A stretch of DNA of 6,502 nt from Gammaproteobacteria bacterium (GCA_003485905.1 DNHK01000075.1:1-6502); one strand, 5' to 3'; shown: positions 1 to 6,445, counted from the first letter of the stretch. Numbers and translations: made by a program. Notes: generated by a model not told the origin, from the letters alone.

Positions 1-572
1 GGCTCGAAGGGTTTATCCCAGTGCAGACTATCACCACCCGCTCTCACCGTGTCTCTAATTTGGTGGGGTAAAGCATCACGGTGCACTCTCCACCCTGGAC
101 CAACTAACATATGGTGATCGTAAAATAATTGGTTTACGTCCTCAGGATTGCATACGACAGTCTCTATAGTTTCCAATATGCGGCCGCTTTCAGTAATTCT
201 AAATCCCGAGTTATACAGCTGTCCCATTCGAGCATCACAGCCGATGGCGTAGTTTCCTGATTGCAGATCACATGGTAAATACGCCAGCAACGAGTTTAAC
301 GCTAACACTTTGACTCCTGAGCTGTACGCCAGTCCCTGCGCCGTCCCAACCCCTATCCGTAGACCGGTAAAAGAACCCGGCCCCACGCCGCAAACGATAA
401 GATCAATATCTCTAATAGTCTTGGCAGATTTAGACAATAACTCATCAATCATCGCCAGCAAACGTTGGGCATGCACAGTAGGCCCTGTATCAATCAAGTG
501 GTGAACATCATTCTCCACCTTAAACGCGACAGAACAACTTGATGAGGAGGTATCAATCGCCAATATGTTCAT
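1..572 (-). CDS. tsaB: TsaB, tRNA threonylcarbamoyladenosine (t6A) biosynthesis protein, C-terminus cut off by the window edge
   Basis: This is the N-terminal 190 codons of TsaB (formerly YeaZ), usually about 230 residues, so roughly the last 40 lie beyond position 1. By family knowledge TsaB is a catalytically inactive ASKHA-fold partner that binds TsaD, and with TsaE transfers threonylcarbamoyl from the TsaC product to A37 of ANN-decoding tRNAs in the cytoplasm. Visible hallmarks are the N-terminal MNILAIDTSSSSCSVAF strand-loop, the GPGSFTGLRIGVGTAQGLA segment at about residues 64-82, and DARMGQLY at 113-120; each matches the E. coli protein closely. The ATG at 572-570 shares ATGA with the yoaA stop codon. 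No Shine-Dalgarno sequence stands out before it, so translation is probably coupled to yoaA. The frame is open to the window edge with no break. Identification is secure. Confidence 0.95.
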   Translation of the reverse strand, partial: MNILAIDTSSSSCSVAFKVENDVHHLIDTGPTVHAQRLLAMIDELLSKSAKTIRDIDLIVCGVGPGSFTGLRIGVGTAQGLAYSSGVKVLALNSLLAYLPCDLQSGNYAIGCDARMGQLYNSGFRITESGRILETIETVVCNPEDVNQLFYDHHMLVGPGWRVHRDALPHQIRDTVRAGGDSLHWDKPFE

Positions 573-2500
573 ATTGATGCGAGAAAATTACTTACAAGAT
601 TTCGGTCACTTGTTTGTGGCATCTCAGACAAACTCTCCAGGAACTTCTTTCCATAACGTTTACTTCTAGTCCGTGGGTCAGCAATTATTAGGACACCATA
701 ATCATCAAAATCTCTAATTAATCGCCCCGCCCCTTGACGCATTTTAATAACTGCACGGGGAACCTGATACTCCATAAAAGGATTTAGTCCATCCTTTTCC
801 ATACGAGCCAATCTCGATTTCAAAACGGGATCACCGGGCGATTCAAAAGGCAACTTATCGAGCATAACCACCACTAAATCATCACCTTGTACGTCAACGC
901 CCTCCCAAAAACCCATAGTGGCACATAAAATTACTTTGGGGTTTCGTTGAAACGCTTCTAACAATTCGGCCTTTGGTTTATCCCCTTGGACTAGCACCTT
1001 AAAATCCGTACGATCAATATAGTATTCTGCAGCTGCTTTCATTGCTTTATAGGATGTAAACAACATGAAAGCACGCCCCCTACTCGACTTAAATATCGGC
1101 TCCATATGTTCTGACAAAGCACGCTGATAATTCTCCTCTCTCGGATCTGGCAAGCCCTCAGGAAGGTACAATAATGTTTGATCGGCAAAATTAAACGGAC
1201 TACCCCAACTATACTCATCTACTTCACCCAACCCCATTTGAGATCGAAAGTGACCAAAATCACCCGCTACGGTAAGAGTGGCTGAGGTAAAAACCATACT
1301 GGTATTTCGTCGCGAAAATATCTTTGCTAGCACTGGCCCAGGGTTTATTGGTGTTTCACAAATTCTGAACCCAAACCGGGTAACATCTACCCAACGAATT
1401 GTGTTGCTATCAAGTTGCTCCAATAATTTAGATATTTGACCCCCAATTGAGGCGGCACGCTCATAACAACGTTCTAAATGATCTCCACTATCTGCCGCCT
1501 TTGCCAATATTTCTACTAGTTTGCTGGAACTAGTAGCTAGATCTTTTAATCTGGATTCTAAATCGGGCTGGTTGTGTACGAGTTCTTCCCATGAATAGCG
1601 CTGAATTCGTTTACCCATAGCCAACTGTAATTCCCTTACTGCCTTCTCCACGTCAGCGGTTCGGTCCAGTAAGGCGGGGATACCACTCTTGTCTTCAATC
1701 TCAGCCTGGCGAATATCGGTAACTAGACCCTCAATTTGACGGTGCCCTATCGTAGACCCTAAAAAATTCCCGGCGACATCGGGTAACTGATGAGCTTCAT
1801 CAAAAACATATGCATCCACATCTGGAAGTAGCTGCCCAAAGCCATCTTCTTTAAGAGTAGCATCGGCAAAAAACAAATGATGATTAACCACAATCAGTTC
1901 TGCTTCTGCCGCTTTCTTACGGGCAACGTTTATATGGCACTTAGTAAAATGTGTACATTTGCTGCCCAAACAATTGTCGACAGTCGATGTTACCCATGGC
2001 CAAACTTCAGAATCTTCCCTGACTCCAGATACTTCGGATTTGTCACCTGTTTTAGTTCTAGCAGACCATGCAAAAATTTCTTCTAGCTCATCCCGCATCG
2101 GCACTGAAACACGAGTTGCGTGACGAGATTGTTCCAATCGATCAATACACAAATAATTAGACCTACCCTTTAGTAATGCGGCAGTCACCGATACCTTGAG
2201 CTTTTCGGCTACGGTTGGCAGATCTCGATGAAACAGTTGTTCTTGGAGATATCGCGTCCCGGTCGATATCAGAATTTTCTTACCCGACAACAAAGCCGGT
2301 ACAAGATAGGCGAACGTCTTTCCGGTCCCGGTGCCAGACTCTGCCAACACAGTACCGCGATACTGAATACTTTCTTCAACCTTAAGGGCAAACTCTTGCT
2401 GGGATGGACGCGGCTGAAAACCCTTAAGTGTAGCTGTTAACGGCCCATGCTCACCCAAATACCAAGCGGCGTTATTTTGCGTCAATGGGAGCCCCACCAT
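569..2500 (-). CDS. yoaA: YoaA, ATP-dependent DNA helicase of the DinG/XPD iron-sulphur family
   Basis: Superfamily 2 helicase of 643 residues (E. coli YoaA is about 636). Motifs in order: Walker A SGTGTGKT at 55-62; four Fe-S ligand candidates C118, C177, C182 and C188; VVNHHLF at 204-210; DEAH box at 234-237; TSATLT at 405-410; FWEGVDVQGDDL at 531-542; and motif VI QGAGRLIR at 589-596. The intact four-cysteine cluster and immediate linkage to tsaB favour YoaA over DinG. By family knowledge YoaA is a 5'-3' helicase that in E. coli binds the polymerase III chi subunit HolC and helps replication past chain terminators and damage. The ATG at 2500 lies inside rfbD (29-nt overlap) with no convincing ribosome site. 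In-frame TTG codons at 2485 and 2458 are alternatives; the ATG version is about ten residues longer before the GF-QPR segment than in E. coli. The stop codon overlaps the tsaB start. Confidence 0.93.
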   Translation of the reverse strand: MVGLPLTQNNAAWYLGEHGPLTATLKGFQPRPSQQEFALKVEESIQYRGTVLAESGTGTGKTFAYLVPALLSGKKILISTGTRYLQEQLFHRDLPTVAEKLKVSVTAALLKGRSNYLCIDRLEQSRHATRVSVPMRDELEEIFAWSARTKTGDKSEVSGVREDSEVWPWVTSTVDNCLGSKCTHFTKCHINVARKKAAEAELIVVNHHLFFADATLKEDGFGQLLPDVDAYVFDEAHQLPDVAGNFLGSTIGHRQIEGLVTDIRQAEIEDKSGIPALLDRTADVEKAVRELQLAMGKRIQRYSWEELVHNQPDLESRLKDLATSSSKLVEILAKAADSGDHLERCYERAASIGGQISKLLEQLDSNTIRWVDVTRFGFRICETPINPGPVLAKIFSRRNTSMVFTSATLTVAGDFGHFRSQMGLGEVDEYSWGSPFNFADQTLLYLPEGLPDPREENYQRALSEHMEPIFKSSRGRAFMLFTSYKAMKAAAEYYIDRTDFKVLVQGDKPKAELLEAFQRNPKVILCATMGFWEGVDVQGDDLVVVMLDKLPFESPGDPVLKSRLARMEKDGLNPFMEYQVPRAVIKMRQGAGRLIRDFDDYGVLIIADPRTRSKRYGKKFLESLSEMPQTSDRNLVSNFLASI

Positions 2501-3353
2501 CCGCGAATCGAATACAAGACTCCAACGCTTGTGACCATTCAGGCATACGAATGCCTAGGTTCTCATTAAGTGCGGAATTATCCAAAACCGAATAAGCTGG
2601 ACGACTGGCGGGCGTTGGGTATTCAGCGGTTGAAAGCGGCGATAGCTGCACTTGTGTGTAACCACTTAAATTTAGTAACGCCTGAGCGAATTCAAACCAA
2701 GAAACCTCCCCAGCGCAGCTCATATGAAAAGTACCCCACGGTAGATCCTCATTATTTCGAATTTTTTGGATCACCCGCCAACTACAGTCTGCTATCGCTC
2801 GCGCATATGTGGGCCCACCCACCTGATCATTTACAATCGAAAGGCTATCTCGCTCACTTGCCAGTTTGCGCATGGTTATAAAAAAATTCTGACCAATCTC
2901 TCCATATACCCATGAAGTCCTGAATATAAAATGCTTTTTATTGGCTGTACGCACTGCCTGCTCACCTTCTAACTTAGTTAAGCCATAAACACTTTTTGGC
3001 CCTGTGGCATCCGCTTCTATATACGGCGAAGAAGCATCTCCAGGAAAAACATAATCAGTAGAATAATGAATCATAGGTACTTGACGAGATGCACATACTT
3101 TTGCCAATTCGCCAGGTGATTCGGCGTTTACAGCCTGCGCTAATCCAGGTTCTGATTCGGCCTTATCCACCGCAGTATATGCGGCTGTATTGACCAACAG
3201 ATCGAAAGAGTGCGAGCCTAATAAATCTGCTATATGCTCTGGTTTGGATAAATCCAGCTGATCCCGCCCCAAGCAAGTAAGCTCAAGATCCGGCTGTGTA
3301 ATCTGCATGAAACTAGCCAACTGGCCTGTTTTACCGACCATCAATACTTTCAT
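2472..3353 (-). CDS. rfbD: dTDP-4-dehydrorhamnose reductase (RmlD/RfbD)
   Basis: Extended short-chain dehydrogenase/reductase of 293 residues (family about 290-300). It performs the last step of dTDP-L-rhamnose synthesis, NAD(P)H reduction of dTDP-4-dehydro-L-rhamnose, in the cytoplasm. Visible features are the nucleotide-binding GKTGQLA loop at 7-13, NTAAYTAVDKAE at 55-66, STDYVF at 98-103, and the catalytic set T99, Y123 and K127 (YGLTK), offset by five from T104/Y128/K132 of the Salmonella enzyme; DQVGGPT at 176-182 is the usual substrate-side segment. The final Gly of the common GxxGQLG loop is Ala here. The ATG at 3353 has a good ribosome site, AAGGA about 8 nt upstream. It follows rfbC by 28 nt and its 3' end runs into yoaA, which supports cotranscription. 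Identification is secure. Confidence 0.95.
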   Translation of the reverse strand: MKVLMVGKTGQLASFMQITQPDLELTCLGRDQLDLSKPEHIADLLGSHSFDLLVNTAAYTAVDKAESEPGLAQAVNAESPGELAKVCASRQVPMIHYSTDYVFPGDASSPYIEADATGPKSVYGLTKLEGEQAVRTANKKHFIFRTSWVYGEIGQNFFITMRKLASERDSLSIVNDQVGGPTYARAIADCSWRVIQKIRNNEDLPWGTFHMSCAGEVSWFEFAQALLNLSGYTQVQLSPLSTAEYPTPASRPAYSVLDNSALNENLGIRMPEWSQALESCIRFADGGAPIDAK

Positions 3354-3381
3354 TTTTACTTCCTTTGTCGGGTAATAAAGC

Positions 3382-3942
3382 TCAGACGGGCAATTCTAGA
3401 CCTTCGGCCAGCGATGCTAATAATGGGGCAGCGCTATCCTTTTCTGAAAGCAGAATGTCAGATTCTTCCAATGGCCAATTGATACCAATCGCGGGGTCAT
3501 TCCAACGAATACCCGCATCCATACTCGGCTCATACAAGCTAGTTACTTTATATGCCACATCGGCATATTCAGATAAAACTAGGAATCCGTGAGCAAAGCC
3601 CGCTGGAACAAATAACTGTTGTTTATTTTGATCAGACAAAGCAATCCCGAACCACTCCCCAAAGGTTGGAGAGCCCTTTCGAATATCGACAGCAACATCA
3701 TATATTTCGCCCACAAGGACTCGCACCTGCTTACCTTGCCACTGTGGGTATTGATAGTGCAATCCACGTAAAACCCCTCTCGATGAACGTGAATGATTAT
3801 CTTGAACAAAGTCCGCCGGAAGCCCATTCTCCGCCGCTTCGAGAGCATTGAAGGTTTCCATAAAAAAACCTCGATCATCACCGAAAACTTGTGGCGTTAT
3901 AATGGTTACGCCATCCAAAGGCGTCTGTTCAATCTTGATCAA
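3382..3942 (-). CDS. rfbC: dTDP-4-dehydrorhamnose 3,5-epimerase (RmlC/RfbC), TTG start
   Basis: Cupin epimerase of 186 residues, normal for the family. It converts dTDP-4-dehydro-6-deoxyglucose to dTDP-4-dehydro-L-rhamnose, just before RfbD. Hallmarks: VFGDDRGFFMETFN at 19-32, FVQDNHSRS at 45-53, RGLHYQ with catalytic H62, K71, FVPAGFAHGFLVLSEYA at 111-127, Y131, IRWNDP at 145-150 and D169. These line up with H63, K73, Y133 and D170 of the Salmonella enzyme. The position matching its Y138 is L136. The start is read as TTG at 3942: an in-frame TGA lies three codons upstream (3951-3949), no in-frame ATG or GTG is near, and the N-terminus then has normal length. GAGATGAG about 7 nt upstream can serve as ribosome site. 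The ATG inside it (3952) is out of frame and opens a seven-codon ORF ending at 3929. The gene is the first visible one of the minus-strand run. Confidence 0.94.
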   Translation of the reverse strand: MIKIEQTPLDGVTIITPQVFGDDRGFFMETFNALEAAENGLPADFVQDNHSRSSRGVLRGLHYQYPQWQGKQVRVLVGEIYDVAVDIRKGSPTFGEWFGIALSDQNKQQLFVPAGFAHGFLVLSEYADVAYKVTSLYEPSMDAGIRWNDPAIGINWPLEESDILLSEKDSAAPLLASLAEGLELPV

Positions 3943-3974
3943 AGCAACTCATCTCGAAACATTCTAAGGCCCAA

Positions 3975-4002
3975 AGTTTAGCGCGTTGTGGTTTGAACAC
4001 AA
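3975..4002 (-). promoter_or_regulatory. Candidate sigma-70-type promoter for the rfbC-rfbD-yoaA-tsaB run
   Basis: On the minus strand a -35-like TTGTGT (4002-3997) is followed, after 16 nt, by a -10-like TAAACT (3980-3975). This would place transcription start near 3968 and leave a leader of about 25 nt before the rfbC TTG codon. The -35 matches the consensus only in TTG, and the -10 in four of six positions, so this is a weak call made mainly on location. An inverted repeat, TTGTG-N7-CACAA (3986-4002), covers the -35 and most of the spacer and could be an operator. A perfect minus-strand TATAAT also occurs at 4096-4091 but has no acceptable -35 partner. Confidence 0.25.
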
Positions 4003-4017
4003 GTGCTACAGAAGCAC
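4003..4017. repeat. Short inverted repeat in the rfbC/dinB intergenic region
   Basis: GTGCT (4003-4007), a 5-nt spacer and AGCAC (4013-4017) form a perfect 5-bp inverted repeat. It directly adjoins the TTGTG-N7-CACAA repeat at 3986-4002. It is too short, and lacks a T-run, to be a terminator. A protein-binding site is possible but unproven, and chance occurrence is not excluded. Confidence 0.3.
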
Positions 4018-4033
4018 CTTTTCAAACTAGTAG

Positions 4034-4077
4034 ATACGAAGCGCTTTTAGCCCACGAGTAGCGATACAATTTCGTAT
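4034..4077. repeat. 7-bp inverted repeat ATACGAA...TTCGTAT between rfbC and dinB
   Basis: ATACGAA at 4034-4040 is repeated in inverted form as TTCGTAT at 4071-4077, with a 30-nt spacer, 45 nt before the dinB start. The separation between arm centres is 37 bp, more than three helical turns, so paired binding sites or a cruciform are conceivable. It does not match the CTG-N10-CAG pattern of a LexA box. Function is unknown. Confidence 0.35.
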
Positions 4078-4121
4078 TTACATGCAAAATATTATATCTC
4101 ACAAGAGGTAAGATACCGCTG

Positions 4122-5198
4122 ATGTCACATGATCGAAAAATTGTTCATATTGATATGGATGCATTTTTTGCATCCGTCGAACAGAGGGATAACCCCGGGT
4201 TTAAGGGCCGCCCGGTTATAGTGGGTGGACAACCTAATAGTCGCGGCGTGGTGGCCGCCTGCAGTTATGAGGCACGACGGTTTGGCATTCACTCAGCCAT
4301 GCCGTCTTCACGGGCTTACCGTCTATGCCCCGACGCGATTTTTATAAAACCGAGATTTGGGGCTTACCGTGAAGCGTCCGAAAAAATTCACGAGGTGTTT
4401 AAGAGCTACACATCATTAATTGAACCGTTGTCTCTAGACGAGGCTTACCTAGATGTAAGCCAATGTTCACAACACAAGGGGTCTGCGACATTAATTGCTA
4501 AATCGATTAAAACAGAAATCAAAGAACGAGTGAATTTAATCGCTTCAGCAGGTGTTTCTTACAATAAGTTTTTAGCCAAAATAGCGTCGGACATGGATAA
4601 GCCCGATGGTTTATATGTCATTCGTCCCGAACAGGCTATTGATTTCATCCGAGCGCTTCCAATTCGAAAGTTTTACGGTGTAGGTAAAGTTACCGAAGCT
4701 AAAATGCATAAACACAACATAGCTACTGGTGCCGACTTAGAACGATTGAGTGAGCCAGAATTAGCAGCTTTATTTGGCAAGTCTGGGAGTTACTACTATC
4801 GCATTGCCAGAGGCATCGACAATCGTCCGGTACACACAGATAGAACGCGTAAATCGATAGGTAAGGAAACCACCTTTGTAGATGATCTTGTAGATCTTGA
4901 GTTAATCAATACGCACTTTATTAAGTTAGTTAATCTTGTTACCGAAATTATGCACAAGCGAAATTTTGTTGCTAAAACCGTCACAATTAAAGTTAAGTAT
5001 CATGACTTTACCCAAATTACGCGAAGTATTTCACCGGTTAATAAGATCCACAACAGCAGTGATATGCTTCTTGTACTGCCACGCCTTATTGAAAAAACCG
5101 AGCTAGGTGTGCGCCCCTGTAGACTATTGGGTGTAAGCGTCTCAAATTTTGTTGACGAAATACAAGAGAGTAAAAAACAGTACGTTCTATTTGGCTAA
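4122..5198 (+). CDS. dinB: DNA polymerase IV (DinB), Y-family translesion polymerase
   Basis: Y-family polymerase of 358 residues (E. coli DinB 351), for error-prone synthesis across lesions. Palm metal ligands are D11 (HIDMDAFF) and D106/E107 (SLDEAYLD); the steric-gate aromatic corresponds to F16. Further landmarks are SYEARRFGIHSAMP at 48-61, the SAGVSYNKFLAKIASDMDKP segment, the thumb helix-hairpin-helix around KFYGVGKVTEAKM, then a little-finger domain. The C-terminus QYVLFG resembles the beta-clamp pentapeptide (QL-S/D-LF type), as in E. coli DinB. The ATG at 4122 gives the normal N-terminus; AGAGGT at 4104-4109 is a plausible ribosome site at a long 12-nt spacing. The gene diverges from rfbC across 179 nt and converges on the downstream phosphodiesterase gene with 33 nt between stops. 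No LexA box of E. coli type is visible upstream, and no good -35/-10 pair either. Identification is secure. Confidence 0.96.
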   Translation: MSHDRKIVHIDMDAFFASVEQRDNPGFKGRPVIVGGQPNSRGVVAACSYEARRFGIHSAMPSSRAYRLCPDAIFIKPRFGAYREASEKIHEVFKSYTSLIEPLSLDEAYLDVSQCSQHKGSATLIAKSIKTEIKERVNLIASAGVSYNKFLAKIASDMDKPDGLYVIRPEQAIDFIRALPIRKFYGVGKVTEAKMHKHNIATGADLERLSEPELAALFGKSGSYYYRIARGIDNRPVHTDRTRKSIGKETTFVDDLVDLELINTHFIKLVNLVTEIMHKRNFVAKTVTIKVKYHDFTQITRSISPVNKIHNSSDMLLVLPRLIEKTELGVRPCRLLGVSVSNFVDEIQESKKQYVLFG

Positions 5199-5231
5199 AG
5201 TCGCTTCATCGAGCATAGCTTAGCTAGATTG

Positions 5232-6284
5232 CTACAATCCAATATTCAAGTCTTGTTTAGCATTTATCGTAGCACCCACATCCGGTATTGCGGGTAGCCC
5301 AAGCAATTCCAGTACTAAATTTGCGGCATCACCGTTTCTTATCGGCTGGTTTACATCACTGTAGTCAGGCCGGTTTGCTCCGGGATCCATTCGAGTAGAT
5401 TGGTTCAATTCGTATAACTCTCTACCAGCCAATGTCGATCCTGCGTTATCAGGGCTTGAAACCCAAACGTAAAATGGAACACGAAAATTCTCGTAGTCTG
5501 TCTCGTCACCGTGCGATCGTCCAGCACCGCCGTGATCTGCAACAAGAATAATGGCGGTGTCACTTAACTGAGCATCAAGATCAATTAGATCAAATAGTTT
5601 CTGTAGATAGCCATCGACCCTAACCAACGCTTTCATATAACGTGGTGTTTTCCATCGATCCCCATGCCCTGCTCCATCGGTATCGGTAATATGCAAAAAA
5701 GAGAAATTGAAGCGTTCTTTACTCATATCTTCAACATATTGCGTAATCAAGGCTTCCGCGGTTCTGTCCGGCGAGAGAAATAGATAGCGATCAATTTTAT
5801 CCGTACCGTTGTTAGCGCCCGTCTGATCTTCGGCTCCGGATTTCTCGTTATAGCTTTGGTCGTACAATATGAACTTACTTTTACTCACATAAAGCGAGGT
5901 AGACAATCCATGATCATGGGTAACGTCAAAAACACTACTAACGTAGGCTTCTACGCCAGTATTATTATGTAAAGTTGCAGTTGGTTCAGGCATATCGTTA
6001 TCGCGTTGCCCGTGGCCATTTACTCCAGTAACACTGCGCGCCGTCATCATCGATGCGTGATTAGGTAATGTTCGCGTGTAGTCGAAATCTGTACGTGCGT
6101 TATCTGTCCAGGCACCCTGCTCTCGAAACCTATAAAAAGCAGGTAATTGGTCTTTCCCTAATTGTTGGATCGCTTCTGGACGTAGACCATCAACTGACAC
6201 CAGGACCACGTGCTCAGCTGAAAAAGACAATTGTGAACCAAGCAATAGTAGACCGCCAAAACAAATATTTCTAATTTTCATCAC
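5232..6284 (-). CDS. Exported type I phosphodiesterase/nucleotide pyrophosphatase-like protein (alkaline phosphatase superfamily)
   Basis: 350 residues. An N-terminal signal peptide is clear: basic MMKIRN, hydrophobic core GGLLLLG, and likely cleavage after FSA at residue 23, so the product is probably periplasmic or secreted. The mature part fits the type I phosphodiesterase fold: metal ligand D32 in SVDGLRP; nucleophile T72 in TLPNHASMMT with N75; D203 and H207 in ITDTDGAGH; D250 and H251 in VADHGG; and a later candidate ligand H258. By family knowledge these two-zinc enzymes hydrolyse phosphodiester or pyrophosphate bonds of nucleotides, phospholipid head groups or related esters; the substrate cannot be read from sequence. 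The start may be GTG at 6284 or the adjacent ATG at 6281; AGGA lies 11 and 14 nt upstream respectively, so GTG is slightly favoured. It stands alone on its strand between dinB and a tRNA gene. Not a lipoprotein, since the only early Cys (C9 or C8) lies before the core. Confidence 0.85.
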   Translation of the reverse strand: MMKIRNICFGGLLLLGSQLSFSAEHVVLVSVDGLRPEAIQQLGKDQLPAFYRFREQGAWTDNARTDFDYTRTLPNHASMMTARSVTGVNGHGQRDNDMPEPTATLHNNTGVEAYVSSVFDVTHDHGLSTSLYVSKSKFILYDQSYNEKSGAEDQTGANNGTDKIDRYLFLSPDRTAEALITQYVEDMSKERFNFSFLHITDTDGAGHGDRWKTPRYMKALVRVDGYLQKLFDLIDLDAQLSDTAIILVADHGGAGRSHGDETDYENFRVPFYVWVSSPDNAGSTLAGRELYELNQSTRMDPGANRPDYSDVNQPIRNGDAANLVLELLGLPAIPDVGATINAKQDLNIGL

Positions 6285-6350
6285 TATATTAACGTTCCTA
6301 GATCAATTTAATTTGCGTACTAACGTGATCTATCTAGCGAAAAGACAATC

Positions 6351-6415
6351 TCCTATGGCTACAATGTTTAAGTAGCAATCCTACTTACGCAATTCGTCAC
6401 GTGCAACCCATAGGA
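6351..6415. repeat. Nested inverted repeat (65 nt) in the leader region of the phosphodiesterase gene
   Basis: Outer arms TCCTATGG (6351-6358) and CCATAGGA (6408-6415) match perfectly over 8 bp. Inside them, TAAGTAG (6369-6375) and CTACTTA (6381-6387) form a perfect 7-bp hairpin with a 5-nt loop. The palindrome CACGTG sits at 6398-6403. The 7-mer ATCTAGC occurs as a direct repeat outside the arms at 6332-6338 and 6425-6431. The block begins 67 nt upstream of the phosphodiesterase start. There is no T-run, so it is not an intrinsic terminator. It may be an operator, a structured leader or the relic of a small mobile repeat; nothing in the sequence decides. The rest of 6285-6445 shows no gene and no convincing promoter. 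Confidence 0.45.
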
Positions 6416-6445
6416 AATTTTAAAATCTAGCAAACTCTATTCGAC

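Noticed and set aside
310..504. 64-codon plus-strand open frame at the left
   Set aside because: It is fully antisense to the conserved core of tsaB, including the GPGSFTG region, and has no features of its own.
2570..2881. 103-codon plus-strand open frame inside rfbD
   Set aside because: It lies antisense to a well-conserved rfbD sequence, shows no recognisable domain and has no ribosome site that stands out. It is best explained as a chance frame.
3579..3881. 100-codon minus-strand open frame overlapping rfbC in another frame
   Set aside because: rfbC in the competing frame has all family motifs. The overlapping product has no recognisable features.
4065..4070. TACAAT as the -10 box of a dinB promoter
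   Set aside because: The hexamer is good, but nothing resembling a -35 lies 15-19 nt upstream and there is no extended -10 TG.
4091..4096. Minus-strand TATAAT as the main promoter of rfbC
   Set aside because: It is a perfect -10 hexamer, but the -35 position reads GCGGTA at 17-nt spacing, and it would give a leader of about 140 nt. AT-rich chance occurrence is likely.
5216..5226. Palindrome TAGCTTAGCTA as a terminator between dinB and the phosphodiesterase gene
   Set aside because: The stem is only four or five AT-rich pairs with a tiny loop and no T-run on either strand.
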